From Nevskia soli DSM 19509 (GTDB lineage Bacteria > Pseudomonadota > Gammaproteobacteria > Nevskiales > Nevskiaceae), in contig NZ_JONR01000034.1 of NCBI RefSeq assembly GCF_000711955.1, positions 1 to 53,919 on the forward strand: DNA of 53,919 nt, read 5' to 3'. Below are positions 41,535 to 49,524 of this stretch, piece after piece (the stretch's first letter is position 1; every line of letters starts with the position of its first letter). The notes beneath the pieces are model-generated. The model did no database searches, was not told the origin of the DNA, and saw only the letters and a program-made list of their open reading frames with translations. Made by a program: the position numbers and the translations under genes.

Positions 41535-41637
41535 CTACGCCGCTGCCTCTACCTGCGGCGGTATGCGCGCGCTGATGGCCAGCCGGTTCCAGGCGTTGAT
41601 GGCGGCGATGGCGAAGCTCAGGCTGGCCGTCTCCTCC
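41535..41637 (-). pseudogene. 3' fragment of an ahpD-like gene
   Basis: The minus strand encodes EETASLSFAIAAINAWNRLA followed by ISARIPPQVEAAA and a stop. This is the C-terminus of the intact carboxymuconolactone-decarboxylase gene at 46346-46795. Over 92 bp (41546-41637 versus 46354-46445) only three bases differ. The homology ends abruptly at its 5' side (41637). The fragment has no start and cannot make a functional enzyme. It is in the same orientation as the intact gene and so forms a direct repeat bracketing a 4.7-kb block. Confidence 0.85.
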
Positions 41638-41670
41638 TTGCCGAAGACGAGAGCGTGCCCGTGGCACGTC

Positions 41671-42507
41671 TCATCCGGGTCCGGCCGTTTGCGCGATCAG
41701 GAGCAAACCTGCTCCGATGACGACGGCGCCGATGACCCGCGCGACGCGCTCACCGGACGGTGCCAGACGTTCGGCGGTGATCGCCGCCGTGACGGCAGCC
41801 ATCGCGCGCAGGTCCATGATGCCGATGACGAAAAGGATCGCCGTCGAGGGCGCGCAGCAGATGCAGCAATGAAGGCCCAGGCGCAGGCCATGGCGCCAGG
41901 CCGTAGCAGCATCCGCCATCAGCGTCCGGCGGTGTCCCGGCGTCTCCCGGCAACAGGCGAGCTGCCTCGCTTTCCATGGAGTGAACTGGAGCGCGCCGGC
42001 GATCAGCACGATCGCGCCGGAGGCGAGCGGCACCGTGCGCGCCAGCGCCGGCAGCTGCATCTCGACCGCCGCCAGCGCGACGCCTATTGGATAGACAGCC
42101 ATTCCGAACAGGGTCCACACGAAGAAATACGCCAGGCCCACCAGCGCGGTCAGCCCGCCAAGGCGCGTCTCGCCGGTCCCGCGGACGGCCTGGCGGTAGC
42201 GCCACAGCATCGGCATCAAGGATGGCAGCATCATCGCCGCCATCATCACGGTCCACATGCCGAGGAACGATGCCGCGGCGCCTGGCCAGCTCTGTCCAGG
42301 CATCCGCATCCAGGCCATCGACAGGATCCAGCCGCCGGGCATCGGCATTCCGCCCATCGCCGACATGGATCCGCACCAGACGATGGTCAGCGCCACGCTG
42401 GCGATGAAAAGCAGCGCCGGGACACCGAAGAAGATGCGCCGGGAGATTCGCGCGGCAACCATGCCGCGCGAGACCTCCGGTCCTTCGCTTGTGCCAATGA
42501 CGTTCAC
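41671..42507 (-). CDS. DUF2182 integral membrane protein (putative metal-binding)
   Basis: A 278-residue protein with about six hydrophobic segments. It shows the DUF2182 hallmarks: MPMPGGWILSMAWMRM, GMWTVMMAAMMLPSL, RLGLHCCICCAPST (a Cys-rich pair) and LQFTPWKARQLACCRE. The GTG at 42507, eight bases after the DUF899 stop, is the suggested start; ATG at 42462 is an alternative. I recall the family being annotated as a predicted metal-binding integral membrane protein with unknown transport or redox role. It is transcribed after the DUF899 gene on the same strand; together they form a two-gene operon whose neighbours are divergent. Confidence 0.85.
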   Translation of the reverse strand: MNVIGTSEGPEVSRGMVAARISRRIFFGVPALLFIASVALTIVWCGSMSAMGGMPMPGGWILSMAWMRMPGQSWPGAAASFLGMWTVMMAAMMLPSLMPMLWRYRQAVRGTGETRLGGLTALVGLAYFFVWTLFGMAVYPIGVALAAVEMQLPALARTVPLASGAIVLIAGALQFTPWKARQLACCRETPGHRRTLMADAATAWRHGLRLGLHCCICCAPSTAILFVIGIMDLRAMAAVTAAITAERLAPSGERVARVIGAVVIGAGLLLIAQTAGPG

Positions 42508-42515
42508 GGCCTGGC

Positions 42516-43280
42516 TCAGCGCGCGTACTCGTCGTGGCGGCGCCACCAGATGCCCGTCTCGTTGCGTCCCCTGGGCGCGCGGTCGAGCCACTGGTACATG
42601 CCCCAGATGCCGTCCACGCCGCGCGCATAGCTGGAATAACAGTGGTAGACCACGCCGTCTTCCAGCACGAAGGTGCTGATGCCCGGCCGGTCGCGGGTGT
42701 AGGTGGGGGCATCGGTGCCGCAGGAGGCGGCGAACTGGGCGACCGGTTCCGGCACCGCCGTCATCTCGTCCATGGCATGGCCGCCGCGCGCGTAGTTGTA
42801 CTCGATGCTGCCCTCGCGCTGCTGCTGTTCGCTGAAGGCGACGCTGTAGTCGAAGTTGAAGTCGGTATCGGCCGAGGAGGCCCAGGGAAAGCTCCAGCCC
42901 ATACGCTTCTGGTAGGTCAGCAGCTTGGCCAGCGGCGCCCGCGACACCGCCGTCAGCATGACGTCATGGTTGGCCAGGTGCACGGCGATGCCGTCGAAGC
43001 CGTCCGCGATGGACGAGCAGGATGGGCACCCCGCCTTGTAGTCGGGGCCGAACATGAAGTGGTAGACGATGAGCTGCGAGCGGCCCTTGAACAGGTCCGG
43101 CAGCGAGGCGCTGCCTTCGGCGGTGTCGAAGCGGTATGCCTTGTCCACGCGCACCCAAGGCAGGTCCTGGCGCCGTTGGACCAGCTCGTCGCTGCGCCGC
43201 GTCAGTTCCTTTTCCGCCTTGAGCAGCTCGATCCGCGCTGCCAGCCAGTCCTTGCGTGTTGCGATCTTGTGCGTAGTCAT
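42516..43280 (-). CDS. DUF899 thioredoxin-like protein
   Basis: A 254-residue protein of the DUF899 family. Marks: ELTRRSDELVQRRQDLPWVRV, LIVYHFMFGP, GCPSCSSIADGFDG (a CPSC-like pair in a thioredoxin-fold position), RMGWSFPWASSADTDFNFDY and a C-terminal TRDRPGISTFVLEDGVVYHCYSSYARG. A cytoplasmic redox or binding role is likely, since family members have thioredoxin-like folds. The ATG at 43280 is preferred: GGAG lies nine bases upstream inside the alternative start at 43295. It is divergent from the HTH gene at 43418; this pair may be co-regulated. Downstream, the DUF2182 gene follows by eight bases. Confidence 0.9.
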   Translation of the reverse strand: MTTHKIATRKDWLAARIELLKAEKELTRRSDELVQRRQDLPWVRVDKAYRFDTAEGSASLPDLFKGRSQLIVYHFMFGPDYKAGCPSCSSIADGFDGIAVHLANHDVMLTAVSRAPLAKLLTYQKRMGWSFPWASSADTDFNFDYSVAFSEQQQREGSIEYNYARGGHAMDEMTAVPEPVAQFAASCGTDAPTYTRDRPGISTFVLEDGVVYHCYSSYARGVDGIWGMYQWLDRAPRGRNETGIWWRRHDEYAR

Positions 43281-43417
43281 CACTCGTTTCTCCATTGGGT
43301 ATCCGGTGTGGTTCGTTCAGTGCCCGATACGGCGTGTCGCCTGGGTTGCGTGTGATAAGTTAACGGCGTGCTTCGAATGGTGGGAGTGACAAGTGTGGCG
43401 GGATTAGGGTCTGCTGA

Positions 43418-44638
43418 ATGGACTCCCTGATCACGGCCGCGGCGCATGCGCTGGCGGCGGGTGATCCACTCGGCGCACTGAAGCGCATCGCCCTGCGCGA
43501 CGACGCGCCGGCGCTTGCGCTGCGCGGCATCGCCATGGCGCAGCTCGGCGATCTGGTTCGGGCCAAGGCCCTCCTGCGCAGCGCGGCGCGCGCCTTCGGC
43601 CCGAAAGAGGCCATGGCCCGCGCCAGGTGCGTGGTCGCCGAAGCCGAGATCGCGCTCGCCTCGCGCGACCTCGGCTGGCCCGCGAAAGCGCTCGACGCCG
43701 CGCGGGCGACACTCGAAGCGCACGGCGACCGGGTCAACGCCGCGCACGCGCGCTATCTCGAAGTGCGGCGCCTGCTGCTGATCGGTCGTCTCGACGAAGC
43801 CGAACACAAACTTGCCGCGCTTGATCCCGCGCCCCTCCCGCCCGCGCTGCGCGCCGCCCATGAGCTGGTCGTAGCGGGGATCGCCATGCGGCGCATCAAC
43901 ACCAGGACGGCGCGCGCCGCACTGGTCCGTGCCAGCCGTGCCGCAGGCGTCGCCGGCATCCCCGCGCTGACGGCGGAGGTCGAAAACGCGGCCCTCGTCA
44001 TGAACACCCCGGCGGCACGCCTGATCGCGCGCGGCCAGGAGAGGCCCCTGCTGCTCGAAGAGGTGGAAGCCTTGCTGGCGTCGAAGGCGCTGGTCGTGGA
44101 CGCCTGCCGCCATGTCGTGCATGAAGCAGGCACGATGGTCCCGCTCGCCAGGCGCCCGGTACTGTTCACGCTGGCGCGCGCATTGGCCGAAGCCTGGCCC
44201 GCGGATGTGACGCGGGATGCTCTGGTCGCGCGGGCTTTCCGGGCCAAACACGCCGACGAATCGCACCGCGCGCGCCTGCGCGTCGAACTCGGGCGGCTGC
44301 GCGCGGTGCTGCGGCCGCTGGCCGGCGTCAGCGCAACGCAGCGGGGCTTTGCCCTGGTGCCGCGCCGCGCACGCGAGGTGGTGGTGCTGGCGCGGCCGGT
44401 CGAAGAGCGGCACGCGGCAGTGCTGGCCTTCCTCTCCGATGGCGAATCGTGGTCCAGCTCGGCCCTCGCGCTTGCCCTGGGCGCCAGCCAGCGCACCGTG
44501 CAGCGGGCGCTCGACGCGCTGGCGGCCGCGGCCAAGGTGCAGTCGTTCGGCCGCGGCAGGGCGCGCCGCTGGATGACGCCGCCGGTACCGGGATTCACGA
44601 CGACCTTGTTACTCCCCGCTTCCCTGCAGGGCGATTAG
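43418..44638 (+). CDS. HTH-containing transcriptional regulator
   Basis: A 406-residue protein that is very rich in Ala, Arg and Leu. The N-terminal two thirds are helical repeats (tetratricopeptide/AraC-like regulator style), and residues about 235-310 resemble a winged DNA-binding core (HRARLRVELGRLRAVLRPL). The C-terminal part (about 330-385) holds another helix-turn-helix (LSDGESWSSSALALALGASQRTVQRALDALAAAAKVQSFG). It is divergent from DUF899/DUF2182 and is followed after 9 bp by the beta-propeller gene. It is therefore a good candidate regulator of both sets. I recall this arrangement in several Proteobacteria. Confidence 0.75.
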   Translation: MDSLITAAAHALAAGDPLGALKRIALRDDAPALALRGIAMAQLGDLVRAKALLRSAARAFGPKEAMARARCVVAEAEIALASRDLGWPAKALDAARATLEAHGDRVNAAHARYLEVRRLLLIGRLDEAEHKLAALDPAPLPPALRAAHELVVAGIAMRRINTRTARAALVRASRAAGVAGIPALTAEVENAALVMNTPAARLIARGQERPLLLEEVEALLASKALVVDACRHVVHEAGTMVPLARRPVLFTLARALAEAWPADVTRDALVARAFRAKHADESHRARLRVELGRLRAVLRPLAGVSATQRGFALVPRRAREVVVLARPVEERHAAVLAFLSDGESWSSSALALALGASQRTVQRALDALAAAAKVQSFGRGRARRWMTPPVPGFTTTLLLPASLQGD

Positions 44639-44647
44639 GATGGAGGC

Positions 44648-45298
44648 ATGAAAACCTCAAGCGCTGAAATCGTTCACGAATACGGTCCCTTTCCGGGTGT
44701 CGACCGCATCGGCGGCGTCACCTATGACGGGCGGCAGGTCTGGATCGCCGCGGGAGACAAGCTGAACAGCTTCGATCCGGCGAGCGGCGAGACGCTGCGT
44801 TCGATCGAGGTCGCCGCGCATGCCGGCACCGCCTTCGACGGCCAGCACCTGTTCCAGATCGCCGAGGACCGCATCCACAAGATCGACCCGCAGACCGGCC
44901 GTGTGCTCGCCACCATCCCGGCGCCCGGTGGCGGCGGCGACTCGGGCCTGGCCTGGGCCGAAGGCGCGCTCTGGGTGGGGCACTACCGCGAGCGCAAGAT
45001 CTACCAGATCGATCCGCAGACCGGGGCGATTCTCCGCACCATCGAGTCCCAGCGCTTCGTCACCGGGGTGAGCTGGGTCGATGGCGAGCTGTGGCATGGC
45101 ACCTGGGAAAACGAAGAAAGCGATCTGCGGCGCATCGATCCCCACACCGGCGAGGCCCTGGAGCGGATCGAGATGCCGCCTGGCGTGGGCGTGTCCGGTC
45201 TGGAGTCCGATGGCGCCGACCGCTTCTTCTGCGGCGGCGGCAGCAGCGGCAAGGTGCGAGTGGTGCGCCGGCCCCGGCGGGCTGCCGCGGGCAAGTAA
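44648..45298 (+). CDS. YncE/glutamine-cyclotransferase-like beta-propeller protein
   Basis: A 216-residue protein formed of repeated blades: GRQVWIAAGDKLNSFDPASGETL, HIKIDPQTGRVLATI, LWVGHYRERKIYQIDPQTGA, GELWHGTWENEESDLRRIDPHTG. No signal peptide is visible, so it is probably cytoplasmic. Beta-propeller repeats of this sort are found in glutamine cyclotransferases and YncE-like quinoprotein-like folds; the catalytic Glu/Trp set of cyclotransferases is only partly present, so it may be a binding protein. GGAGG lies just upstream of the ATG at 44648. It is co-transcribed with the HTH gene. Confidence 0.75.
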   Translation: MKTSSAEIVHEYGPFPGVDRIGGVTYDGRQVWIAAGDKLNSFDPASGETLRSIEVAAHAGTAFDGQHLFQIAEDRIHKIDPQTGRVLATIPAPGGGGDSGLAWAEGALWVGHYRERKIYQIDPQTGAILRTIESQRFVTGVSWVDGELWHGTWENEESDLRRIDPHTGEALERIEMPPGVGVSGLESDGADRFFCGGGSSGKVRVVRRPRRAAAGK

Positions 45299-45382
45299 TC
45301 GAGGCGGCCTGCGGCGCTTTCACCGCATGGCCACATCCCTCGTTTAACCTGATCCCTGAAATCAGGAAATGGGGGATTCTCG

Positions 45383-46330
45383 ATGCGTCTGGTATTGGTC
45401 TGTCTGTGCACGCTGGCGGCACTCTGCGGCTGCGGTGGTTCCGACGATGCGGCGGGTCCGTACAGCGCCGCGAGCCGTTCGGTGCCCTACGTTTCGGGGC
45501 ATCGCGGCGGCTCGGCCTATGCGCCGGAAGACACCATGACCGCCTACCGCAACGCCGCCCGCATCGGCGTGGACGATTTCGAAACCGATTCCTACCTGAG
45601 CAGCGACGGCGTGCTGGTGCTGATCCACGACGCCACGCTGGATCGCACCACCAGTTGCAGCGGCAGCGTTACCACCAGGACCTTCGCCGAACTGCGCCAA
45701 TGCGATGCCGGCTACTGGTACTCCCCGGGCCAGTCCACCACCGCGAGCGACGAGTCGCTGCCGCATCCGCTGCGCGGCAAGGGCGTGGTCATCCCCACCG
45801 CCAAGGAGCTGTTCGACTTCGCCGCCAGCCTCGGCGCCTACGGGCCCACGGTGACCATCGAAATCAAGCAAGCCGGTGCAGCGGGTGAGGCCGCGGCGGC
45901 GCCGCTGGTGGACCTGATCCACGCCAGCGGCATCCAGAACCGCATCATCGTGCAATCCTTCAACGAGGGGCCGCTGGCCCAGGTGCGCAAGCTCGATCCC
46001 ACCATCAAGACCCTGTTCCTCGGCAACCTGGCCACCACCAACCTGATCGTGGCCAGGGCGCAGGGCTTCGACTACAGCTCGGTCAGTTCCAGCGCGCCGG
46101 ATTTCACCCAGGCCTACGTCAATGCCGCGCACCAGGCCGGCAAGGGCGTGGTGCCGTGGACGCCGGATTCCAGCGCGGACCTGCGGAAATTCATCGGCGA
46201 GGGCGTGGACGGCATCATCACCAACTACCCGGCCTGCCTGATGCAGCTGCTGGGCCGGCCGATCCCCGGCCGCGTGCTGGCGCCGGAGATCCAGGGTTTC
46301 GACGACTTCCAGCCCTGCCAGGCCAGCTGA
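45383..46330 (+). CDS. Glycerophosphodiester phosphodiesterase (lipoprotein)
   Basis: A 315-residue lipoprotein (lipobox LCGC near residue 17). It has the GDPD-family blocks: SGHRGGSAYAPEDTMTAY (metal-binding and acid/base His), DDFETDSYLSSDGVLVLIHDATLDRTT (catalytic Glu and His), VTIEIKQ (metal ligand) and a C-terminal VVPWTPDS-SADLRKFIGEGVDGIITNYP. It hydrolyses glycerophosphodiesters to glycerol-3-phosphate, here outside the cytoplasm. Normal length. Its stop lies 15 bp from the convergent ahpD-like gene. Confidence 0.93.
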   Translation: MRLVLVCLCTLAALCGCGGSDDAAGPYSAASRSVPYVSGHRGGSAYAPEDTMTAYRNAARIGVDDFETDSYLSSDGVLVLIHDATLDRTTSCSGSVTTRTFAELRQCDAGYWYSPGQSTTASDESLPHPLRGKGVVIPTAKELFDFAASLGAYGPTVTIEIKQAGAAGEAAAAPLVDLIHASGIQNRIIVQSFNEGPLAQVRKLDPTIKTLFLGNLATTNLIVARAQGFDYSSVSSSAPDFTQAYVNAAHQAGKGVVPWTPDSSADLRKFIGEGVDGIITNYPACLMQLLGRPIPGRVLAPEIQGFDDFQPCQAS

Positions 46331-46345
46331 ACGCCGCTCGGGGAA

Positions 46346-46795
46346 TCAGGCCGCCTCCACCTGCGGCGGTATGCGTGCGCTGATGGCCAGCCGGTTCCAG
46401 GTGTTGATGGCGGCGATGGCGAAGCTCAGGCTGGCCGTCTCCTCCGCGCTGAACTGCTGTCGCACCTGTTCGTATACCGCGTCCGCCGCGTGACCCTGGG
46501 TGATGAAGGTCAGCGCCTCGGTCCAGGCCAGCGCGGCCTGTTCGCGCGCACTGTACAGCGGCGCCTCGCGCCAGGCGTTGAGCAGGTGCATGCGCTCCTG
46601 GCTGATGCCGTGCTTCAGCGCGTCGCGCGTATGCATGGCGATGCAGAAGGCGCAGCCGTTGAGCTGCGAGGCGCGCAGCTTCACCAGTTCCAGGATGGTC
46701 TGTTCCAGGCCGCATTTGTTCACCGTGTCCTGCAACGCGAGCATGGCGTTCCAGGATTTCGGGGCGGCTTTGATGAGATTGAGTCGGGCTTCCAT
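46346..46795 (-). CDS. Carboxymuconolactone decarboxylase/AhpD-like alkylhydroperoxidase
   Basis: A 149-residue protein with the AhpD-fold motif ELVKLRASQLNGCAFCIAMHTRDA, where CAFC is the redox-active Cys pair and the following His relays protons. It is probably a peroxide-reducing enzyme or a related peroxidase-like protein. The start at 46795 opens directly into the domain (MEARLNLIKAAPKSWNAML). The last third is duplicated at 41535-41637. It is convergent with the GDPD gene and has the usual length. Confidence 0.9.
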   Translation of the reverse strand: MEARLNLIKAAPKSWNAMLALQDTVNKCGLEQTILELVKLRASQLNGCAFCIAMHTRDALKHGISQERMHLLNAWREAPLYSAREQAALAWTEALTFITQGHAADAVYEQVRQQFSAEETASLSFAIAAINTWNRLAISARIPPQVEAA

Positions 46796-46901
46796 GGTGC
46801 ATCCTCTTGATCAGCGAAATGCCGGCACTGTTGCCGGCTTGCCATCAAGACGAGGCAGCCGCCCGCGATGTGACATGCAGGGGCGCATTACCGCACTTCC
46901 G

Positions 46902-47681
46902 TCAGCGCGCCCTGGCCTCCGGCGCCGGCGATTTCTTGCGCTTGTCCCGCAGGTAGATGACCTTGGAATGGCCGTCGGCGTGCGGACGCTCGTCGAGATC
47001 GAACTGGTCCTTCATCTCCGCCACCAGGTCGCGCAGTTTCTTGTGCCCGTAGTCGCGCGGATCGAACTGCGGCAACTGCCGCACGATGTTCGATCCCACC
47101 GCGGACAAGGCGGCCCAGCCGGATTCGTCCGAGCCGGCATCGATGGCCGAACGGAGGAAGCTGGTGAGCTTCTTCTTCGAAATCGGCCCGTCGGGCTCGG
47201 GCTTTTTCCCGGGGGCAGGCTCTTCATCGGCGACGGTGGCCTTCAGCAGGTGCGTATAGATGAACTTGTCGCAGGCCGAAACGAAGGGGGCCGGCGTCTT
47301 CTTCTCGCCGAAGCCGTAGACGGTCAGGCCCTGTTCACGGATGCGGGCGGCGAGCGGCGTGAAATCGCTGTCGCTGGAGACGATGCAGAAGCCGGAAAAC
47401 CGCTCCGTGTACAGCAGGTCCATCGCGTCGATGATCAGCGCGGAGTCGGTGGCGTTCTTGCCGGAGGTATAGCCGAACTGCTGGATCGGCTGGATCGAGT
47501 GATGCAGCAGCACCTTCTTCCAGCTCTTCAGGTTGTCGGTGGTCCAGTCGCCATAGGCGCGCTTGACGCTGGCCACGCCGTACTTGGCGACCTCGCGCAG
47601 CAGGCCCTCGGCGATGTCCGCCGGTGCATTGTCGGCGTCGATCAGTACCGCCAGGCGCGATTGTCCGTCTTTGTCAGCCAT
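46902..47681 (-). CDS. NYN-domain RNase-like protein (LabA/DUF88) with OST-HTH
   Basis: A 259-residue protein. The N-terminal ~150 residues are a NYN domain: VLIDADNAPADIAEGLL, KNATDSALIIDAMDLLY and FCIVSSDSDFTPLAARI supply the conserved acidic residues of this PIN-like nuclease fold. The C-terminal part (about 165-240, SKKKLTSFLRSAIDAG..., LRDLVAEMKDQFDL) resembles an OST-HTH/LOTUS RNA-binding module. It is probably an RNase or RNA-binding protein of the cytoplasm. The start at 47681 is the first ATG before the domain. It lies 47 bp upstream of the SDR gene's stop in the same orientation. Confidence 0.85.
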   Translation of the reverse strand: MADKDGQSRLAVLIDADNAPADIAEGLLREVAKYGVASVKRAYGDWTTDNLKSWKKVLLHHSIQPIQQFGYTSGKNATDSALIIDAMDLLYTERFSGFCIVSSDSDFTPLAARIREQGLTVYGFGEKKTPAPFVSACDKFIYTHLLKATVADEEPAPGKKPEPDGPISKKKLTSFLRSAIDAGSDESGWAALSAVGSNIVRQLPQFDPRDYGHKKLRDLVAEMKDQFDLDERPHADGHSKVIYLRDKRKKSPAPEARAR

Positions 47682-47728
47682 GACCGGTTCTCCTGCTTTT
47701 TGCGGCGCTCTGCCGTCTGCATCCGTCC

Positions 47729-48496
47729 CTATTTCGGCGCCATCCGCAGCGCCCCGTCCAGCCGGATGGTCTCGCCGTTGAGCATCGGATTCTCGATCAC
47801 ATGCTGCACCAGCGCCGCGTACTCGCTGGCGCGGCCCAGGCGGGAAGGGAAGGGTACGCTGCGGCCGAGCGAGTCCTGCACGTCCTGCGGCAGGCCGCTC
47901 ATCATCGGCGTTTCGAACAGCCCGGGGGCGATGGTGACGCAGCGGATGCCGCTGCGCGCCAATTCGCGCGCGATGGGCAGGGTCATGCCGACCACCGCGG
48001 CCTTGGAGGCGGCATAGGCGGCCTGGCCGATCTGGCCGTCGTAAGCGGCGATGGAGGCGGTATTGATCAGCACGCCGCGCTCGCCTTCCTCGTTGGCGGT
48101 CTGCTTGGCCATCTGCGCCACGGCGATACGGATGAAGTTGAAGCTGCCGACCACGTTGATGTTGAGGCAGCGGGCAAAGCTGGCGAGGGCGTGCGGGCCT
48201 TCCTTGCCCAGCACCTTTTCACCGATGGCGATGCCGGCGCAATTGACCAGACCATGCAGCGCGCCGAAGTTCTCCACCGCGGCGGCCACGGCGGCCTTGG
48301 CGTCGGCCTCGGCCGTGACGTCGGCGCGGACGAAGCGCACCGCCGCGCCCAGCTCGTTGATCAGCGCCTGCCCGGCGATCTCGTTGAGATCCGCGATCAG
48401 CACCTTGCCGCCGAGCCGCACCAGATTGCGCACCGTACCCGCGCCCAGCCCGGAAGCGCCGCCGGTAACGATGAATACGCTGTCTTCGATTTGCAT
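47729..48496 (-). CDS. Short-chain dehydrogenase (3-hydroxyacyl-CoA dehydrogenase-like)
   Basis: A 255-residue SDR with VFIVTGGASGLGAGTVRNLV (nucleotide motif), GLVNCAG (NNAG variant), INTASIAAYDGQIGQAAYAASKAAVVG (catalytic Ser and YxxxK) and a C-terminal NGETIRLDGALRMAP. The pattern is that of HSD17B10-type 3-hydroxyacyl-CoA dehydrogenases of fatty-acid metabolism. Cytoplasmic. The ATG at 48496 is preceded by a GGAGAGAGG tract. The following NYN gene may be in the same transcript. Confidence 0.9.
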   Translation of the reverse strand: MQIEDSVFIVTGGASGLGAGTVRNLVRLGGKVLIADLNEIAGQALINELGAAVRFVRADVTAEADAKAAVAAAVENFGALHGLVNCAGIAIGEKVLGKEGPHALASFARCLNINVVGSFNFIRIAVAQMAKQTANEEGERGVLINTASIAAYDGQIGQAAYAASKAAVVGMTLPIARELARSGIRCVTIAPGLFETPMMSGLPQDVQDSLGRSVPFPSRLGRASEYAALVQHVIENPMLNGETIRLDGALRMAPK

Positions 48497-48623
48497 GCCT
48501 GCCTCTCTCCGATGATGTATGGGGCGTCGCAGGGCATGGCATCGAGCCTGCCGGCCGGACGACCGTCGAAATTGTGCGTGTGGAAGTATCCGCGCAAGCG
48601 GTCTCCGCACGCAAAAGGCGGCC

Positions 48624-48653
48624 AAAAAAACGGCCCCGGCCGAAGCCGGGGCC
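48624..48653 (-). terminator. Intrinsic terminator of the DUF4399 gene
   Basis: A perfect 9-bp stem (GGCCCCGGC/GCCGGGGCC) with a CGAA loop is followed on the minus strand by seven T residues. A textbook rho-independent terminator 31 bp after the stop. Confidence 0.9.
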
Positions 48654-48684
48654 GACGACGCGCCCGATGGGCGAACGCGCCGCT

Positions 48685-49191
48685 TTACTTGACGGTGACG
48701 GTGATCTTGTCCGACACCACCGGCGGGTCGAACGGCACGTGCAGGCCGTCGGCCAGCTCGATCTGCAGGGTGTGCGTGCCCGGAGTCAGGGTGACCGTGT
48801 CCTCGGTCTGGCCCTTGCCGTAGTGCTTGACGTGGTCATTGGCGGGCAGCGGGCCGTCCTGCGGGGGCAGGTCGGTGTCGATCAGCAGATGGAAATGGCC
48901 GGTGCCGGCGTCCGTGGTGCCGGCCGGGGCGATCTTGGCGCCGGTGACAGCGAAGCCGATCTTGACCGGGCTGGCGACGGTGTCGCCGTCCTTGATGCCG
49001 ACGAAGGTCACGGCGGTGCCGTCCGGGGCTTTCTGGCGCGGCAGGCTCGCCGCCGGGGCGGCGGGGGTGGCAGCAGCCGGGGCGGCGGCGGGCGCGGCGG
49101 CCGGTGCAGCCTGGTCCGGGGCTTTCTGCGAACAGGCGGCCACGGCCAGCGTGGTGGTCAGCAACAAACCTAGCGTGCGGAACTTGCTCAT
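48685..49191 (-). CDS. DUF4399 lipoprotein
   Basis: A 168-residue lipoprotein (lipobox VAAC near residue 20). An Ala/Pro linker (about 28-50) leads to a DUF4399-type beta domain: VTFVGIKDGDTVASPVKIGFAVTG, GTGHFHLLIDTDLPP (conserved His pair) and GKGQTEDTVTLTPGTHTLQIELADG. It lies in the periplasm or on the outer membrane; function unknown, though the domain resembles chitin- or metal-binding beta sandwiches. A strong terminator follows. The start at 49191 gives a good signal peptide. Confidence 0.88.
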   Translation of the reverse strand: MSKFRTLGLLLTTTLAVAACSQKAPDQAAPAAAPAAAPAAATPAAPAASLPRQKAPDGTAVTFVGIKDGDTVASPVKIGFAVTGAKIAPAGTTDAGTGHFHLLIDTDLPPQDGPLPANDHVKHYGKGQTEDTVTLTPGTHTLQIELADGLHVPFDPPVVSDKITVTVK

Positions 49192-49524
49192 CGGCGCATC
49201 CTTTCGGGGGTATAAGGGAGGCAAGCATAACCCCAGCCGGCTTACACGGGCATGACCGCCGGGCATGACCGGCCGGCGCGGCCGGCGGCATGGCGGGCGC
49301 TGTGGCCGGCCGCAGGGCCGGCAAGCGTGAATCGCCATAATGTTGTAAGATTGCGCCCAGTTTGAAGTGGCGCTCCGGTTGCGCCCCAGAAGCCGGTTCC
49401 CGGTTTCCCGACAAACCCGGCGCTGTTCCTCACCCTGGTGAGGCGTATGCGCCAACCTCAATCATCACTGCCTGAACCGGTTCCATGCTTGTTGCGTGGT
49501 GTGGCGGCTTCAGGAGTCTCAAAG
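49192..49524 (+). other. Long leader/promoter region of rhlE
   Basis: This 333-bp stretch separates the divergent DUF4399 and rhlE genes. It holds GC-rich inverted segments (about 49260-49330, GCCGGC and GGCCGG repeats) and an AT-rich spot near 49335-49350 that could be a promoter. Cold-shock helicase genes often carry long regulated leaders (family knowledge); the sequence here shows no motif I can name. The ribosome site is AGGAG at 49512. Confidence 0.4.
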
